Origin: Nakamurella flava
GTDB taxonomy: Bacteria > Actinomycetota > Actinomycetes > Mycobacteriales > Nakamurellaceae
Direction: 5' to 3'
DNA length: 64,000 nucleotides
Assembly: GCF_005298075.1 (NCBI RefSeq)
Contig: NZ_SZZH01000001.1
Span: 558,001 to 622,000, forward strand
Both the position numbers and the translations under genes were made by a program. The notes under the pieces are model-generated. The model was not told the DNA's origin and ran no database searches. It saw only the letters and a program-made list of their open reading frames with translations. Numbering within the stretch: the stretch's first letter is position 1; every line of letters starts with the position of its first letter. This document shows, piece by piece, positions 50,219 to 58,256 of this stretch.

Positions 50219-53011
50219 GTGACCGCACTGACCGCCAGCAAGGGCACCCGCCGCACTCCGGCGAAGGGCCGCAGTACCGCGAAGACCGCCACGACGCCTT
50301 CGGCCGCCACTCCCGAACGGCCGACCCTGCTGCTGGTGGACGGCCACTCGGTGGCCTATCGGGCCTTCTTCGCCCTGCCGGTCGAGAACTTCGCGACCAA
50401 GACCGGCCAGTCGACGAACGCCGTCTACGGCTTCACCTCCATGCTCATCAACCTGCTCCGCGACGAACGGCCCACCCACGTCGCCGTCGCCTTCGACCTG
50501 TCCCGGCAGACCTGGCGGCGGGAGGAGTACGTCGAGTACAAGGCCAACCGGACGGCGTCGCCGGAAGGGTTCCGCGGGCAGATCGAGCTGATCAAGGAAG
50601 TGCTCGCCGCGCTGCGGATCCCGCAGCTGACCGCCGAGAACTACGAGGCCGACGACGTCATCGCCACCCTGACCACCCGGGCCGTCGCCCAGGACCTGCG
50701 GGTGCTGATCTGCACCGGTGACCGGGACGCGCTGCAGCTCGTCACCGACGACGTCACCGTGCTGTACCCGCGCCGCGGGGTGTCCGACCTCACCCGGTTC
50801 ACCCCGGAGGAGGTCGACGCCAAGTACGGGCTGACCCCGCTGCAGTACCCCGACTACGCCGCCCTCCGCGGCGACCCGTCCGACAACCTGCCCGGCATCC
50901 CCGGGGTCGGCGAGAAGACGGCGGCCAAGTGGATCCGCGAATTCGGCAGCCTGACCGCCCTGGTCGACCGGGTGGAGGAGGTCCGGGGCAAGGTGGGCGA
51001 CGCCCTGCGCGAAGCGCTGCCGCACGTGCTGACCAACCGGCGGCTGACCGAGCTGGTCCGCGAGGTGCCGGTGGACGCCGACCCCGCCACCGATTTCCAG
51101 GCCCTGCCGTACGACCGGGAGGCCGTCCACCGCATCTTCGACGACCTCGAGTTCCGGGTCCTGCGCGAGCGCCTGCTGGAGACCTTCGTGCAGGCCGACG
51201 AGACCAGCACCGAGGGCTTCGAGGTCGACGGCGCCCGGCTGGCCCCGGGCACCGTGCGGGCCTGGTTGCAGGCCCACGCGACCGGCCGGGTCGGCCTGGT
51301 CGTCCGCGGCACCTGGGCGCCGGGGGGCGGCGACGTGCACAGCCTCGCGCTGGCCGCGGCCGACGGGACGGCGGCGGTCGTCGACGTGGTGGCCGCCAGC
51401 GAGGACGACGACGCCGCGATCGCCGCCTGGCTGGCCGACCCGACCCCGACCAAGGTCGGCCACGACCTCAAGCAGTCGGTCAACGCCCTCACCGCGCGGG
51501 GCTGGCCGGTCGACGGCATCGCCAGTGACACCGCCCTGGCCGCGTATCTCGCCCTGCCCGGGCAGCGGACCTTCGACCTGGGCGATCTGGTGCAGCGCTA
51601 CCTGCACCGCACGTTGGATCCGGAGCAGTCCACTCCGGACGGGCAGCTCAGCCTGCTCGGCGAGCTGGAGGCCGAGGGCGGCGAGCAGTCCGAGCACGCG
51701 GCGACGGACGCCCGCGACATGATCAAGGCGCGCGCCGTCATCGACCTCGGCGAGGCCCTCGAGCAGCACCTGGAATCCCTCGGCCAGAAGGCGCTGCTGG
51801 CCGACATGGAACTGCCGGTGATGACGGTGCTCGGCCGGATGGAGCGCGACGGCGTGGCCGTCGACATCGACTACCTGGAGGGCCTCCAGTCGACGTTCGC
51901 CGGGGAGGCCGCGGCCGCGGCCAAGGCCGCCTACGCCGAGATCGGCAAAGAGGTCAACCTCGGGTCGCCCAAGCAGCTGCAGGTGGTGCTGTTCGACGAG
52001 CTGGGCATGCCCAAGACCAAGCGCACAAAGACCGGTTACACCACCGATGCCGACGCGCTGACCAGCCTGCACGAGCAGACCGGGCACCCGTTCCTGACGC
52101 ACCTGCTCCGACACCGCGACGTGACCCGCCTCAAGACCACGGTCGAGGGGCTGCTCAAGTCCGCCGGCGACGACGGCCGCATCCACACCACCTACCAGCA
52201 GACCGTCGCGGCCACCGGACGGCTGTCCAGCACCGAACCGAACCTGCAGAACATCCCCATCCGGACGGACGAGGGCCGCCTCATCCGGCGCGCGTTCGTG
52301 CCCGGGCCGCAGGCCGCCCAGCTGATGACGGCCGACTACTCGCAGATCGAGATGCGGATCATGGCCACCCTCTCCGAGGACGAGGGGCTCATCGAGGCCT
52401 TCCGTTCCGGGGAGGACCTGCACACCTTCGTCGCCGCCCGGGCCTTCGGAATCGGCACCGACGAGGTGCACCCCGAGATGCGACGCCGCATCAAGGCCAT
52501 GTCCTACGGACTGGCGTACGGGCTGTCGGCGTTCGGGCTGTCCGGTCAGTTGAAGATCTCGGTCGACGAGGCCAAGGACCAGATGGAGCAGTACTTCTCG
52601 CGGTTCGGGGGCGTCCGCGACTACCTGCGCCATGTCGTCGACCGGGCTCGGATGGACGGCTACACCGAGACGGTCTTCGGTCGGCGGCGATACGTCCCCG
52701 ACCTGACCAGCGACAACCGACAGAAGCGGGAGATGGCCGAGCGGATCGCCCTCAACGCCCCGATCCAGGGCAGCGCCGCCGACATCATCAAGGTGGCCAT
52801 GCTCCGGGTGCAGGCGCGCCTGGAGGCCGAGGGACTGCGCTCGAAGATGCTGCTGCAGGTGCACGACGAGCTCGTCTGCGAGGTCGTCGACGGCGAACAG
52901 GACACCATCCGGCGGGTGCTGGAGGAGGAGATGTCCGCGGCGTACCCGCTGGCGGTGCCGCTGGAGGTCTCCGTCGGGGCCGGTCCGAACTGGGACGCCG
53001 CCGCGCACTGA
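50219..53011 (+). CDS. polA: DNA polymerase I
   Basis: A 930-residue repair and Okazaki-processing polymerase. Residues 35-320 are the 5'-3' exonuclease (LLVDGHSVAYRAFFALP, ENYEADDVIATL, TGDRDALQLV, GVGEKTAAKWI). The middle domain (about 325-530) lacks the DxE metal motif of a working 3'-5' exonuclease, as is usual in actinobacteria. The polymerase domain has motif A MTADYSQIEMRIMA, motif B RRRIKAMSYGLAYG and motif C LLQVHDELVCEV. The first 30 residues are a basic Ala/Thr-rich tail. The GTG start appears to be leaderless. Confidence 0.97.
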   Translation: MTALTASKGTRRTPAKGRSTAKTATTPSAATPERPTLLLVDGHSVAYRAFFALPVENFATKTGQSTNAVYGFTSMLINLLRDERPTHVAVAFDLSRQTWRREEYVEYKANRTASPEGFRGQIELIKEVLAALRIPQLTAENYEADDVIATLTTRAVAQDLRVLICTGDRDALQLVTDDVTVLYPRRGVSDLTRFTPEEVDAKYGLTPLQYPDYAALRGDPSDNLPGIPGVGEKTAAKWIREFGSLTALVDRVEEVRGKVGDALREALPHVLTNRRLTELVREVPVDADPATDFQALPYDREAVHRIFDDLEFRVLRERLLETFVQADETSTEGFEVDGARLAPGTVRAWLQAHATGRVGLVVRGTWAPGGGDVHSLALAAADGTAAVVDVVAASEDDDAAIAAWLADPTPTKVGHDLKQSVNALTARGWPVDGIASDTALAAYLALPGQRTFDLGDLVQRYLHRTLDPEQSTPDGQLSLLGELEAEGGEQSEHAATDARDMIKARAVIDLGEALEQHLESLGQKALLADMELPVMTVLGRMERDGVAVDIDYLEGLQSTFAGEAAAAAKAAYAEIGKEVNLGSPKQLQVVLFDELGMPKTKRTKTGYTTDADALTSLHEQTGHPFLTHLLRHRDVTRLKTTVEGLLKSAGDDGRIHTTYQQTVAATGRLSSTEPNLQNIPIRTDEGRLIRRAFVPGPQAAQLMTADYSQIEMRIMATLSEDEGLIEAFRSGEDLHTFVAARAFGIGTDEVHPEMRRRIKAMSYGLAYGLSAFGLSGQLKISVDEAKDQMEQYFSRFGGVRDYLRHVVDRARMDGYTETVFGRRRYVPDLTSDNRQKREMAERIALNAPIQGSAADIIKVAMLRVQARLEAEGLRSKMLLQVHDELVCEVVDGEQDTIRRVLEEEMSAAYPLAVPLEVSVGAGPNWDAAAH

Positions 53012-53038
53012 CGGTCACCGCCCGCAGCCACGGCAGGA

Positions 53039-53086
53039 GATCGTCCGATCTGTCACCGATGTCCCTTCGCGCAGGATCGGACGATC
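53039..53086. repeat. Inverted repeat of two palindromic 12-mers after polA
   Basis: GATCGTCCGATC (53039-53050) and GATCGGACGATC (53075-53086) are perfect inverted copies 24 bases apart, and each is itself a palindrome around two central bases. They could form a polA terminator hairpin or, because of the internal symmetry, two operator sites for the leader ORF promoter that begins about 30 bases downstream. Confidence 0.55.
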
Positions 53087-53125
53087 CCTGTCCGATATCG
53101 CGCCGTCGGCCGCTACGCTCCGCGT

Positions 53126-53182
53126 ATGCACGGCATCCGCCGCGCGCGTCGCATCGTGCCGTCCCGAGGCGGGTCACCATGA
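53126..53182 (+). CDS. Leaderless 18-codon leader ORF upstream of the DUF5684-like gene
   Basis: TACGCT (53114-53119), a TAnnnT -10 box, ends 6 bases before ATG 53126. From that ATG runs an 18-residue basic peptide, MHGIRRARRIVPSRGGSP, whose TGA overlaps the ATG of the following gene as ATGA (53179-53182). This is the arrangement of leaderless upstream ORFs coupled to downstream genes described for mycobacteria. Alternatively the peptide is just a way to deliver ribosomes. Too short to judge by codon use. Confidence 0.45.
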   Translation: MHGIRRARRIVPSRGGSP

Positions 53183-53669
53183 ATCTCGCAGCTCCGAGCA
53201 CCGACGTCTCGTACTACACCGATCAGCTGGGCACCGGCGCACTGGTCGCCATCATCGTGCTGTCGGTGGCGGTCTGGGTCGTCTTCCTGGTCGCCTACGT
53301 CCAGATCATCCGCAAGGCCAGCTATTGGGCTGGTGGATCCTGATCATGCTCGTGCCGCTGGTCAACGTGATCATGCTGCTGGTGTTCGCCTTCAAGGAAT
53401 GGCCGATCCAGCAGGAGATCCGTGAACTGCGCGCGTGGGCCGGTCAGGTGCAGCGGGGCGGCCAACCGGCCGCCGGCTACGGCGCCTCCTCCGCCGGTCG
53501 AGCCGGCTACGGCCCGAGCGGATTCGGCCCCACGGGGCAAGGTTCGTCCGGCTACGGTCAGTCCGGATACGGGTCGGGGTCGGCGTACCCGGGGCCGGCT
53601 TCCGGGGCGCCCGACGGCGGCCCCTCGCAGGGCGGGACGTGGGGGACCGGTCCCGGCGAGAAGCGCTGA
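53179..53669 (+). pseudogene. DUF5684-like membrane protein gene, split by a frameshift
   Basis: The first part (from ATG 53179) encodes YYTDQLGTGALVAIIVLSVA and VQIIRKASYW, then runs out of frame to a TGA at 53341-53343. The second part, in another frame from about 53325 to 53669, continues GWWILIMLVPLVNVIMLLVF and a Gly/Ser/Tyr-rich tail. Joined, they make a normal two-helix DUF5684-type protein of about 160 aa. One missing G in the tattgggctggtgg stretch (53323-53336) explains the break. It may be a sequencing or assembly error, a real mutation or, less likely, ribosomal frameshifting. Neighbouring helices on both sides look intact, which favours a recent or technical event. Confidence 0.65.
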
Positions 53670-53688
53670 GTCCGCTGGGGTCGACGGA

Positions 53689-54525
53689 CTAGTCGACGGG
53701 CTTCTCGGTGACGTAGATGGCCGTCCCCGGGAAGATCTCCCCCCGCAGGCGCGACCACTGCCCCCAGACGCCGTCGAAGTCGTCCGGCCATTCCGGTTCC
53801 ACCACGTCGACCACGCGCAGCCCAGCGGCCACGATCTCCCGGATCCGGTCGCCCATGGTCCGGTGGTGCTCGACGTAGGCGGGAACGCCCTGCTCGTCCA
53901 CCTCGACGTAGGGCGAGCGGTCGAAGTACGACTGGATGGCGGTCAGGCCGGCCGGCCCCGGATCGTCCGGGAACGCCCAGCGCATCGGGTGGTTGGCAGA
54001 GAACACCCAGCGGCCGCCGGGGCGCAGGACCCGGGCCACCTCCCGCATCGCGCCGGCCGAGTCCGCAACGAAGGGGATCGCCCCGAAAGCGCTGAACACC
54101 AGGTCGAAGCATTCGTCGGCGAACGGCAGCTCGCAGGCGTCGGCCTGGACGAGCGGCACGTCGATCCCCGTCCGTCGGGCGGCCGCCCGGGCGTGCCCCA
54201 GCATGCCGGCCGAGAGGTCCAGGGCGATCGGATGGGCGCCCTGGGTGACGAGCCACCGCGAGCACGGTGCCGACCCGCACCCGATCTCCAGGATGGTCCG
54301 GCCGCGCAGGCTGTCGACCGGTCCCAGCAGCTGGGCCTCGGATTCACGGAGGTTCTCCGGGCACCACACCAGGTCGACCTCGCCGAGGAACGAGCCGTGT
54401 TCGGCGTGGTAGTCGTCGGCGTCGGCGTCCCACCAGCGGCGATTGGCCAACCGGGAGGTGGTCTGGTCGGCCGGTCGGATCCGGGGGCGGGTCGGTCCGA
54501 GGGGCGGGAAGGGCGAGCTGCTCAC
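53689..54525 (-). CDS. SAM-dependent methyltransferase (class I, UbiE/type 11-like)
   Basis: A 278-residue enzyme. SAM motif I is ILEIGCGSAPCSRWL, followed by ALDLSAGMLGHARAAARRTG, LVQADACELPFADECFDLVF and VARVLRPGGRWVFSANHPMR. RRWWDADADDYHAEHG near the N-terminus is typical of actinobacterial family members. GTG 54525 is preferred over far upstream starts because the preceding frame is Arg/Pro-rich. A GACGAT 6 bases before the GTG may be the -10 of a leaderless transcript. The substrate is unknown. Confidence 0.82.
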   Translation of the reverse strand: MSSSPFPPLGPTRPRIRPADQTTSRLANRRWWDADADDYHAEHGSFLGEVDLVWCPENLRESEAQLLGPVDSLRGRTILEIGCGSAPCSRWLVTQGAHPIALDLSAGMLGHARAAARRTGIDVPLVQADACELPFADECFDLVFSAFGAIPFVADSAGAMREVARVLRPGGRWVFSANHPMRWAFPDDPGPAGLTAIQSYFDRSPYVEVDEQGVPAYVEHHRTMGDRIREIVAAGLRVVDVVEPEWPDDFDGVWGQWSRLRGEIFPGTAIYVTEKPVD

Positions 54526-54827
54526 CCGCGCATCGTCCCAGCCCGGACGGACGGGGGTGTATTCGGAACGACCGGTCAGGGCGTAAGATATTGGATGCGC
54601 TGTGGGTCTGTGCTGTCTCGGTATGGAGCAGATCGCACTCGTCGGCCGTGGCCTCTCGTGACCGCTGTGATCCTCCACAACGTTCGCCTGCCTGCTGGGC
54701 GCCCTTCGGGCGCATCGCCACGTCCTGACGAAACCGGTCCGCGGCGCACCGGCCTGAACGGGCCTCCGTCCGGGAACAACCCCGGTCGACCGTTCCGACA
54801 CATCCAACGTCCGGAGTACTCCACCAC
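54526..54827 (+). promoter_or_regulatory. rpsA promoter and long leader
   Basis: TAAGAT at 54584-54589 is a good -10 box with a weak -35 (TTCGGA, 54562-54567). Transcription from it gives a leader of about 230 bases before rpsA. Ribosomal protein S1 mRNAs are often self-regulated through their leaders, so this length may matter. GGAG lies 12 bases before the ATG, an unusually long spacing. Confidence 0.5.
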
Positions 54828-56285
54828 ATGTCAACCCCCACCGTCACCGCCCCGCAGGTCGCCATCAACGACATCGGGTCGGCTGAGGACTTCCTCGCGG
54901 CCATCGATCAGACGATCAAGTACTTCAATGATGGCGACATCGTCGAGGGCACCATCGTCAAGGTCGACCGCGATGAGGTGCTGCTGGACATCGGCTACAA
55001 GACCGAGGGCGTCATCCCCTCGCGTGAGCTGTCCATCAAGCACGATGTCGACCCCAGCGAGGTCGTCGAGCTCGGCGAGCACGTCGAGGCCCTGGTTCTC
55101 CAGAAGGAGGACAAGGAAGGCCGTCTCATCCTGTCCAAGAAGCGGGCGCAGTACGAGCGCGCGTGGGGCACGATCGAGAAGATCAAGGAAGAGGACGGCG
55201 TCGTCTCCGGCACCGTCATCGAGGTCGTCAAGGGCGGCCTGATCCTCGACATCGGTCTGCGTGGCTTCCTGCCCGCGTCCCTGGTCGAGATGCGTCGTGT
55301 CCGCGACCTGCAGCCGTACGTCGGCCGCCAGCTGGACGCCAAGATCATCGAGCTGGACAAGAACCGCAACAACGTGGTCCTGTCCCGTCGCCAGTGGCTG
55401 GAGCAGACCCAGTCCGAGGTTCGCAGCGAGTTCCTCAACCAGCTCGGCAAGGGCCAGGTCCGCAAGGGCGTCGTGTCCTCCATCGTCAACTTCGGTGCCT
55501 TCGTGGACCTGGGTGGCGTCGACGGTCTGGTGCACGTCTCCGAGCTGTCCTGGAAGCACATCGACCACCCGAGCGAGGTCGTCGAGGTCGGCCAGGAGGT
55601 CACCGTCGAGGTCCTCGACGTCGACATGGACCGCGAGCGCGTCTCCCTGTCGCTCAAGGCGACCCAGGAAGACCCGTGGCGTCACTTCGCCCGGACCCAC
55701 GCCATCGGCCAGGTCGTGCCCGGCAAGGTCACCAAGCTGGTTCCGTTCGGTGCGTTCGTCCGCGTGTACGACGGCATCGAGGGTCTGGTCCACATCTCCG
55801 AGCTGGCCGGTCGCCACGTGGAGATCCCGGAGCAGGTCGTGTCGGTCGACGACGAGATCTTCGTCCGCGTCATCGACATCGATCTCGAGCGCCGCCGGAT
55901 CTCGCTGTCGCTGAAGCAGGCGAACGAGGGCATCACGACCGAGACCGAGTTCGACGAGGTCCGCGCCCAGTACGGCGTGGTGGACCACTACGACGACGCC
56001 GGCAACTTCGTGCCGCCGGAGGGCTTCGACGTCGAGAGCGGCGAGTGGCTCGAGGGCTTCGACACCCAGCGTGAGGCGTGGGAGAAGCAGTACTCCGACG
56101 CGCACGCCGTGTACGAGCGTCACCTCAAGCAGATCGCGGCGGCCGCGGTGGCCGACGCGGAGGCCGCGGAGCCGTCGAACTACTCGTCCGGCAGCGCCAG
56201 CACCGAGGGCCAGGAGTCGGCCGGCGGTTCGCTGGTCAACGACGAGCAGCTCGCCGCGCTGCGCGAGCGCCTCGCGGGCAACTGA
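54828..56285 (+). CDS. rpsA: 30S ribosomal protein S1
   Basis: A 485-residue protein with four S1 RNA-binding repeats (about 36-105, 121-190, 206-276, 293-362), fewer than the six of E. coli S1, as in other actinobacteria. Repeat starts include GDIVEGTIVKVDRDEVLLDI, DGVVSGTVIEVVKGGLILDI, GQVRKGVVSSIVNFGAFVDL and GQVVPGKVTKLVPFGAFVRV. The C-terminal tail (about 365-485) is acidic and less ordered. Codon use is strongly biased, in line with high expression. A hairpin terminator follows. Confidence 0.96.
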   Translation: MSTPTVTAPQVAINDIGSAEDFLAAIDQTIKYFNDGDIVEGTIVKVDRDEVLLDIGYKTEGVIPSRELSIKHDVDPSEVVELGEHVEALVLQKEDKEGRLILSKKRAQYERAWGTIEKIKEEDGVVSGTVIEVVKGGLILDIGLRGFLPASLVEMRRVRDLQPYVGRQLDAKIIELDKNRNNVVLSRRQWLEQTQSEVRSEFLNQLGKGQVRKGVVSSIVNFGAFVDLGGVDGLVHVSELSWKHIDHPSEVVEVGQEVTVEVLDVDMDRERVSLSLKATQEDPWRHFARTHAIGQVVPGKVTKLVPFGAFVRVYDGIEGLVHISELAGRHVEIPEQVVSVDDEIFVRVIDIDLERRRISLSLKQANEGITTETEFDEVRAQYGVVDHYDDAGNFVPPEGFDVESGEWLEGFDTQREAWEKQYSDAHAVYERHLKQIAAAAVADAEAAEPSNYSSGSASTEGQESAGGSLVNDEQLAALRERLAGN

Positions 56286-56334
56286 CCGAACAGGTCGACG
56301 CGGCCTGACCGTCGCGTTCCGTGTCACAAGTGGA

Positions 56335-56363
56335 GGGCCGTCCCGGGATTCCCGGGGCGGCCC
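56335..56363 (+). terminator. rpsA terminator
   Basis: GGGCCGTCCCGGG (56335-56347) pairs with CCCGGGGCGGCCC (56351-56363), 13 pairs including one T-G wobble, with a 3-base loop, 49 bases after rpsA. It is followed by ttcgccgttcc. Confidence 0.75.
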
Positions 56364-56486
56364 TTCGCCGTTCCTGCCCACCGTCGCCAGCCGGTATCCG
56401 GACCGTTACCTGATCGTTCGACAACACTGGTCCCGCCGCGCGTTTCGCCCACCCGTCCGGGTGGGGCCGCCGGTTACCGTGGTCGC

Positions 56487-57227
56487 ATGCGTCGTTCTGT
56501 TGCGGTGATGACGTCGGCGGTCACCGCCGGCCTGCTGGTGTTGTCCGCGTGCTCATCGGGTTCCGGGGCACGCAACACGGTGACTGCGGTGGTCACCGTC
56601 TCCAGCGGGGCGGAGGCGCCCGGCAGTGGCGACGCCGGGTTGGGTTCGGCGGCTCCCGGCAGTGAAACGGCGGGCTCCGGCTCGGCCGCGCCCGGCAGCG
56701 AGACCGCCGCCTCCGGTTCCTCCGCCGCGGCCAGCAGCGCCGCGCCCACCGGGCCCGTCGTGACGGTCGACCCGCTCAAGGCCGACTGTGGTTCGCTGCT
56801 GAACGCGGCCGACGTCAAGCGCATCCTCGGGGCGGACATCCCCAACGACCGGCTGAAGGTCAACGTGGCCGAGGTCAACGCCGAGATCGGTCAGGTCGGG
56901 CGCGTCCGTTGCCTGTACGGCCTGGCCGAGGACAAGAAGTCCGGACAGGTCACCCTGGCGCTGACCACCTACAAGGACGCCGCCGCCGCCCAGCAGCAGG
57001 TGAAGGTGACCGTCGAGAACGAGTCCAACCAGGGCGGCACCGTCACCCCGGTCACCGTCGGCGGCTACCCGGCCTCCGTGGCCGTCCGCGACGGCGGCCT
57101 GCTCGTCATGGCCTACGACACCTGGACGTTGGCCGTCGCGGTCCCGGCCAGTGTCGATCAGGCGACGTTGACCAGCACCCTGCCGCAGCTCGGTGACGCC
57201 GTGCTGGCCCGCCTGCTCAAGAGCTGA
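56487..57227 (+). CDS. Lipoprotein of unknown function
   Basis: A 246-residue secreted lipoprotein. The signal peptide ends at LVLSAC (Cys22). A Gly/Ser/Ala/Glu-rich linker with APGSE(T)A-type repeats covers about 40-90, and a globular domain (about 95-246) begins DCGSLLNAADVKRILG and contains one further Cys (RCLYGL). That pattern of two cysteines resembles DUF3558-like lipoproteins of actinomycetes. It ends 7 bases before coaE, so it is probably co-transcribed, but no functional link is evident. Confidence 0.8.
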   Translation: MRRSVAVMTSAVTAGLLVLSACSSGSGARNTVTAVVTVSSGAEAPGSGDAGLGSAAPGSETAGSGSAAPGSETAASGSSAAASSAAPTGPVVTVDPLKADCGSLLNAADVKRILGADIPNDRLKVNVAEVNAEIGQVGRVRCLYGLAEDKKSGQVTLALTTYKDAAAAQQQVKVTVENESNQGGTVTPVTVGGYPASVAVRDGGLLVMAYDTWTLAVAVPASVDQATLTSTLPQLGDAVLARLLKS

Positions 57228-57234
57228 CCTCCCC

Positions 57235-58170
57235 GTGATCACCGTTGCCGTCACCGGCGGCATCGGGGCCGGCAAGTCCACGGTGTCCCGGCGACTGGCG
57301 GAACTGGGCGCCGTCGTCATCGATTCGGACCGGCTGGCCCGGGAGGTCGTGGCCCCCGGATCGGCCGGTCTGGCCGAGATCGCCGCGGAGTTCGGTACGG
57401 ACGTCATCGCTGCGGACGGCTCCTTGCTCCGTCCCGCCCTGGCCGCGATCGTCTTCGGGGACCCGGCGGCCCGGACGCGGCTGGAGAGCATCACCCACCC
57501 CCGGGTCCGCGCCCTGTTCGAGGAGCAGCGGGCGGCGGCCCCGGCAAACGCCGTCGTCGTCAACGACATCCCGTTGCTGGTCGACCTGCGGGTCGCCGCC
57601 GGGTTCCACCTGGTCCTGACGGTCCGGGCCGATCCGGAGGTGCGGGTCGCCCGGCTGATCGACCGCGGACTGGCCGAGGCCGACGCCCGGGCGCGGATCG
57701 CCGCGCAGATCACCGATGCCGACCGGGACCCCCTCACCGACAAGTGGCTCGACAACGACGGTGCGCCGGAGGCTCTGGAGTCCACCATCGACTCGCTCTG
57801 GCGGGATCGGCTGCTGCCCTTCGAACGCAACGTCCGCGAGGGCCGGGTGGCGGATCCGTCGGGGGGTGCTGGGACTGCCGTCGCCGACCCGGCCACGGCG
57901 CGGCGGTTGGCGGCCCGCATCGGCGCCGCGGTCCCGGGATCCGCCGTCACGGTCCTGGCGCCGACCGGACCCGCACCCGGTTCGGTGCACCTGCGCGCCG
58001 CGACCGTCGACCCCCGGTTGCTCCCGGAGCTGACGGCGGCCGGCTTCCCACCGCTGGCGCGTCCCAGCGGTGTCGCCGTCGTCGGGGATGCCGATGCGGC
58101 TGTCCACCGACACGGCGCGGCCGACCCGGGACAGCCCGCCGACGTCGACGTGCTCCTCGGTCTCCGCTGA
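57235..58170 (+). CDS. coaE: Dephospho-CoA kinase with eroded C-terminal UPF0157-like domain
   Basis: A 311-residue protein starting at GTG 57235. Residues 1-200 are dephospho-CoA kinase, the last step of CoA synthesis: P-loop VTGGIGAGKSTVSRRLAELG, IDSDRLAREVV, THPRVRALFEEQ and the DIPLLVD segment. In mycobacteria CoaE carries a full C-terminal GrpB/UPF0157 domain. Here about 100 residues remain that echo it (GSVHLRAATVD, HRHGAADPGQPADVDVLL) and end abruptly. This suggests decay or truncation of the second domain. The kinase part looks intact. Confidence 0.92.
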   Translation: MITVAVTGGIGAGKSTVSRRLAELGAVVIDSDRLAREVVAPGSAGLAEIAAEFGTDVIAADGSLLRPALAAIVFGDPAARTRLESITHPRVRALFEEQRAAAPANAVVVNDIPLLVDLRVAAGFHLVLTVRADPEVRVARLIDRGLAEADARARIAAQITDADRDPLTDKWLDNDGAPEALESTIDSLWRDRLLPFERNVREGRVADPSGGAGTAVADPATARRLAARIGAAVPGSAVTVLAPTGPAPGSVHLRAATVDPRLLPELTAAGFPPLARPSGVAVVGDADAAVHRHGAADPGQPADVDVLLGLR

Positions 58171-58243
58171 GCCGCCCCCGGGCCGCACCGGTGCTCTGAC
58201 CTGGGCCGATGTCTGCCGACAACCCGCTGTCGGTGGGCCCGCG

Positions 58244-58249
58244 TAACCT
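58244..58249 (+). promoter_or_regulatory. -10 box of a leaderless uvrB promoter
   Basis: TAACCT ends 7 bases before GTG 58257, and no ribosome site is present. The predicted start of transcription falls at or next to the start codon. Confidence 0.45.
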
Positions 58250-58256
58250 CTGATAC

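Noticed and set aside
49631-53008. Very long minus-strand open frame opposite polA (over 1100 codons)
   Set aside because: It mirrors polA codon positions in GC-rich DNA and its product is a Gly/Arg/Val-rich mixture without domains. Only the last 169 codons, the thioesterase, are real.
53323-53343. Programmed -1 ribosomal frameshift in the DUF5684-like gene
   Set aside because: A -1 slip would restore the protein, but the sequence is not a proper X-XXY-YYZ slippery site in the zero frame and no strong stimulatory structure is evident. A missing G is simpler.
54595-55242. Leaderless ORF starting at ATG 54595, right after the rpsA -10 box
   Set aside because: The ATG is placed at the predicted transcription start, but the frame runs more than 400 bases into rpsA out of frame and its product is Ser/Arg-rich without any domain. 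It is more likely chance.
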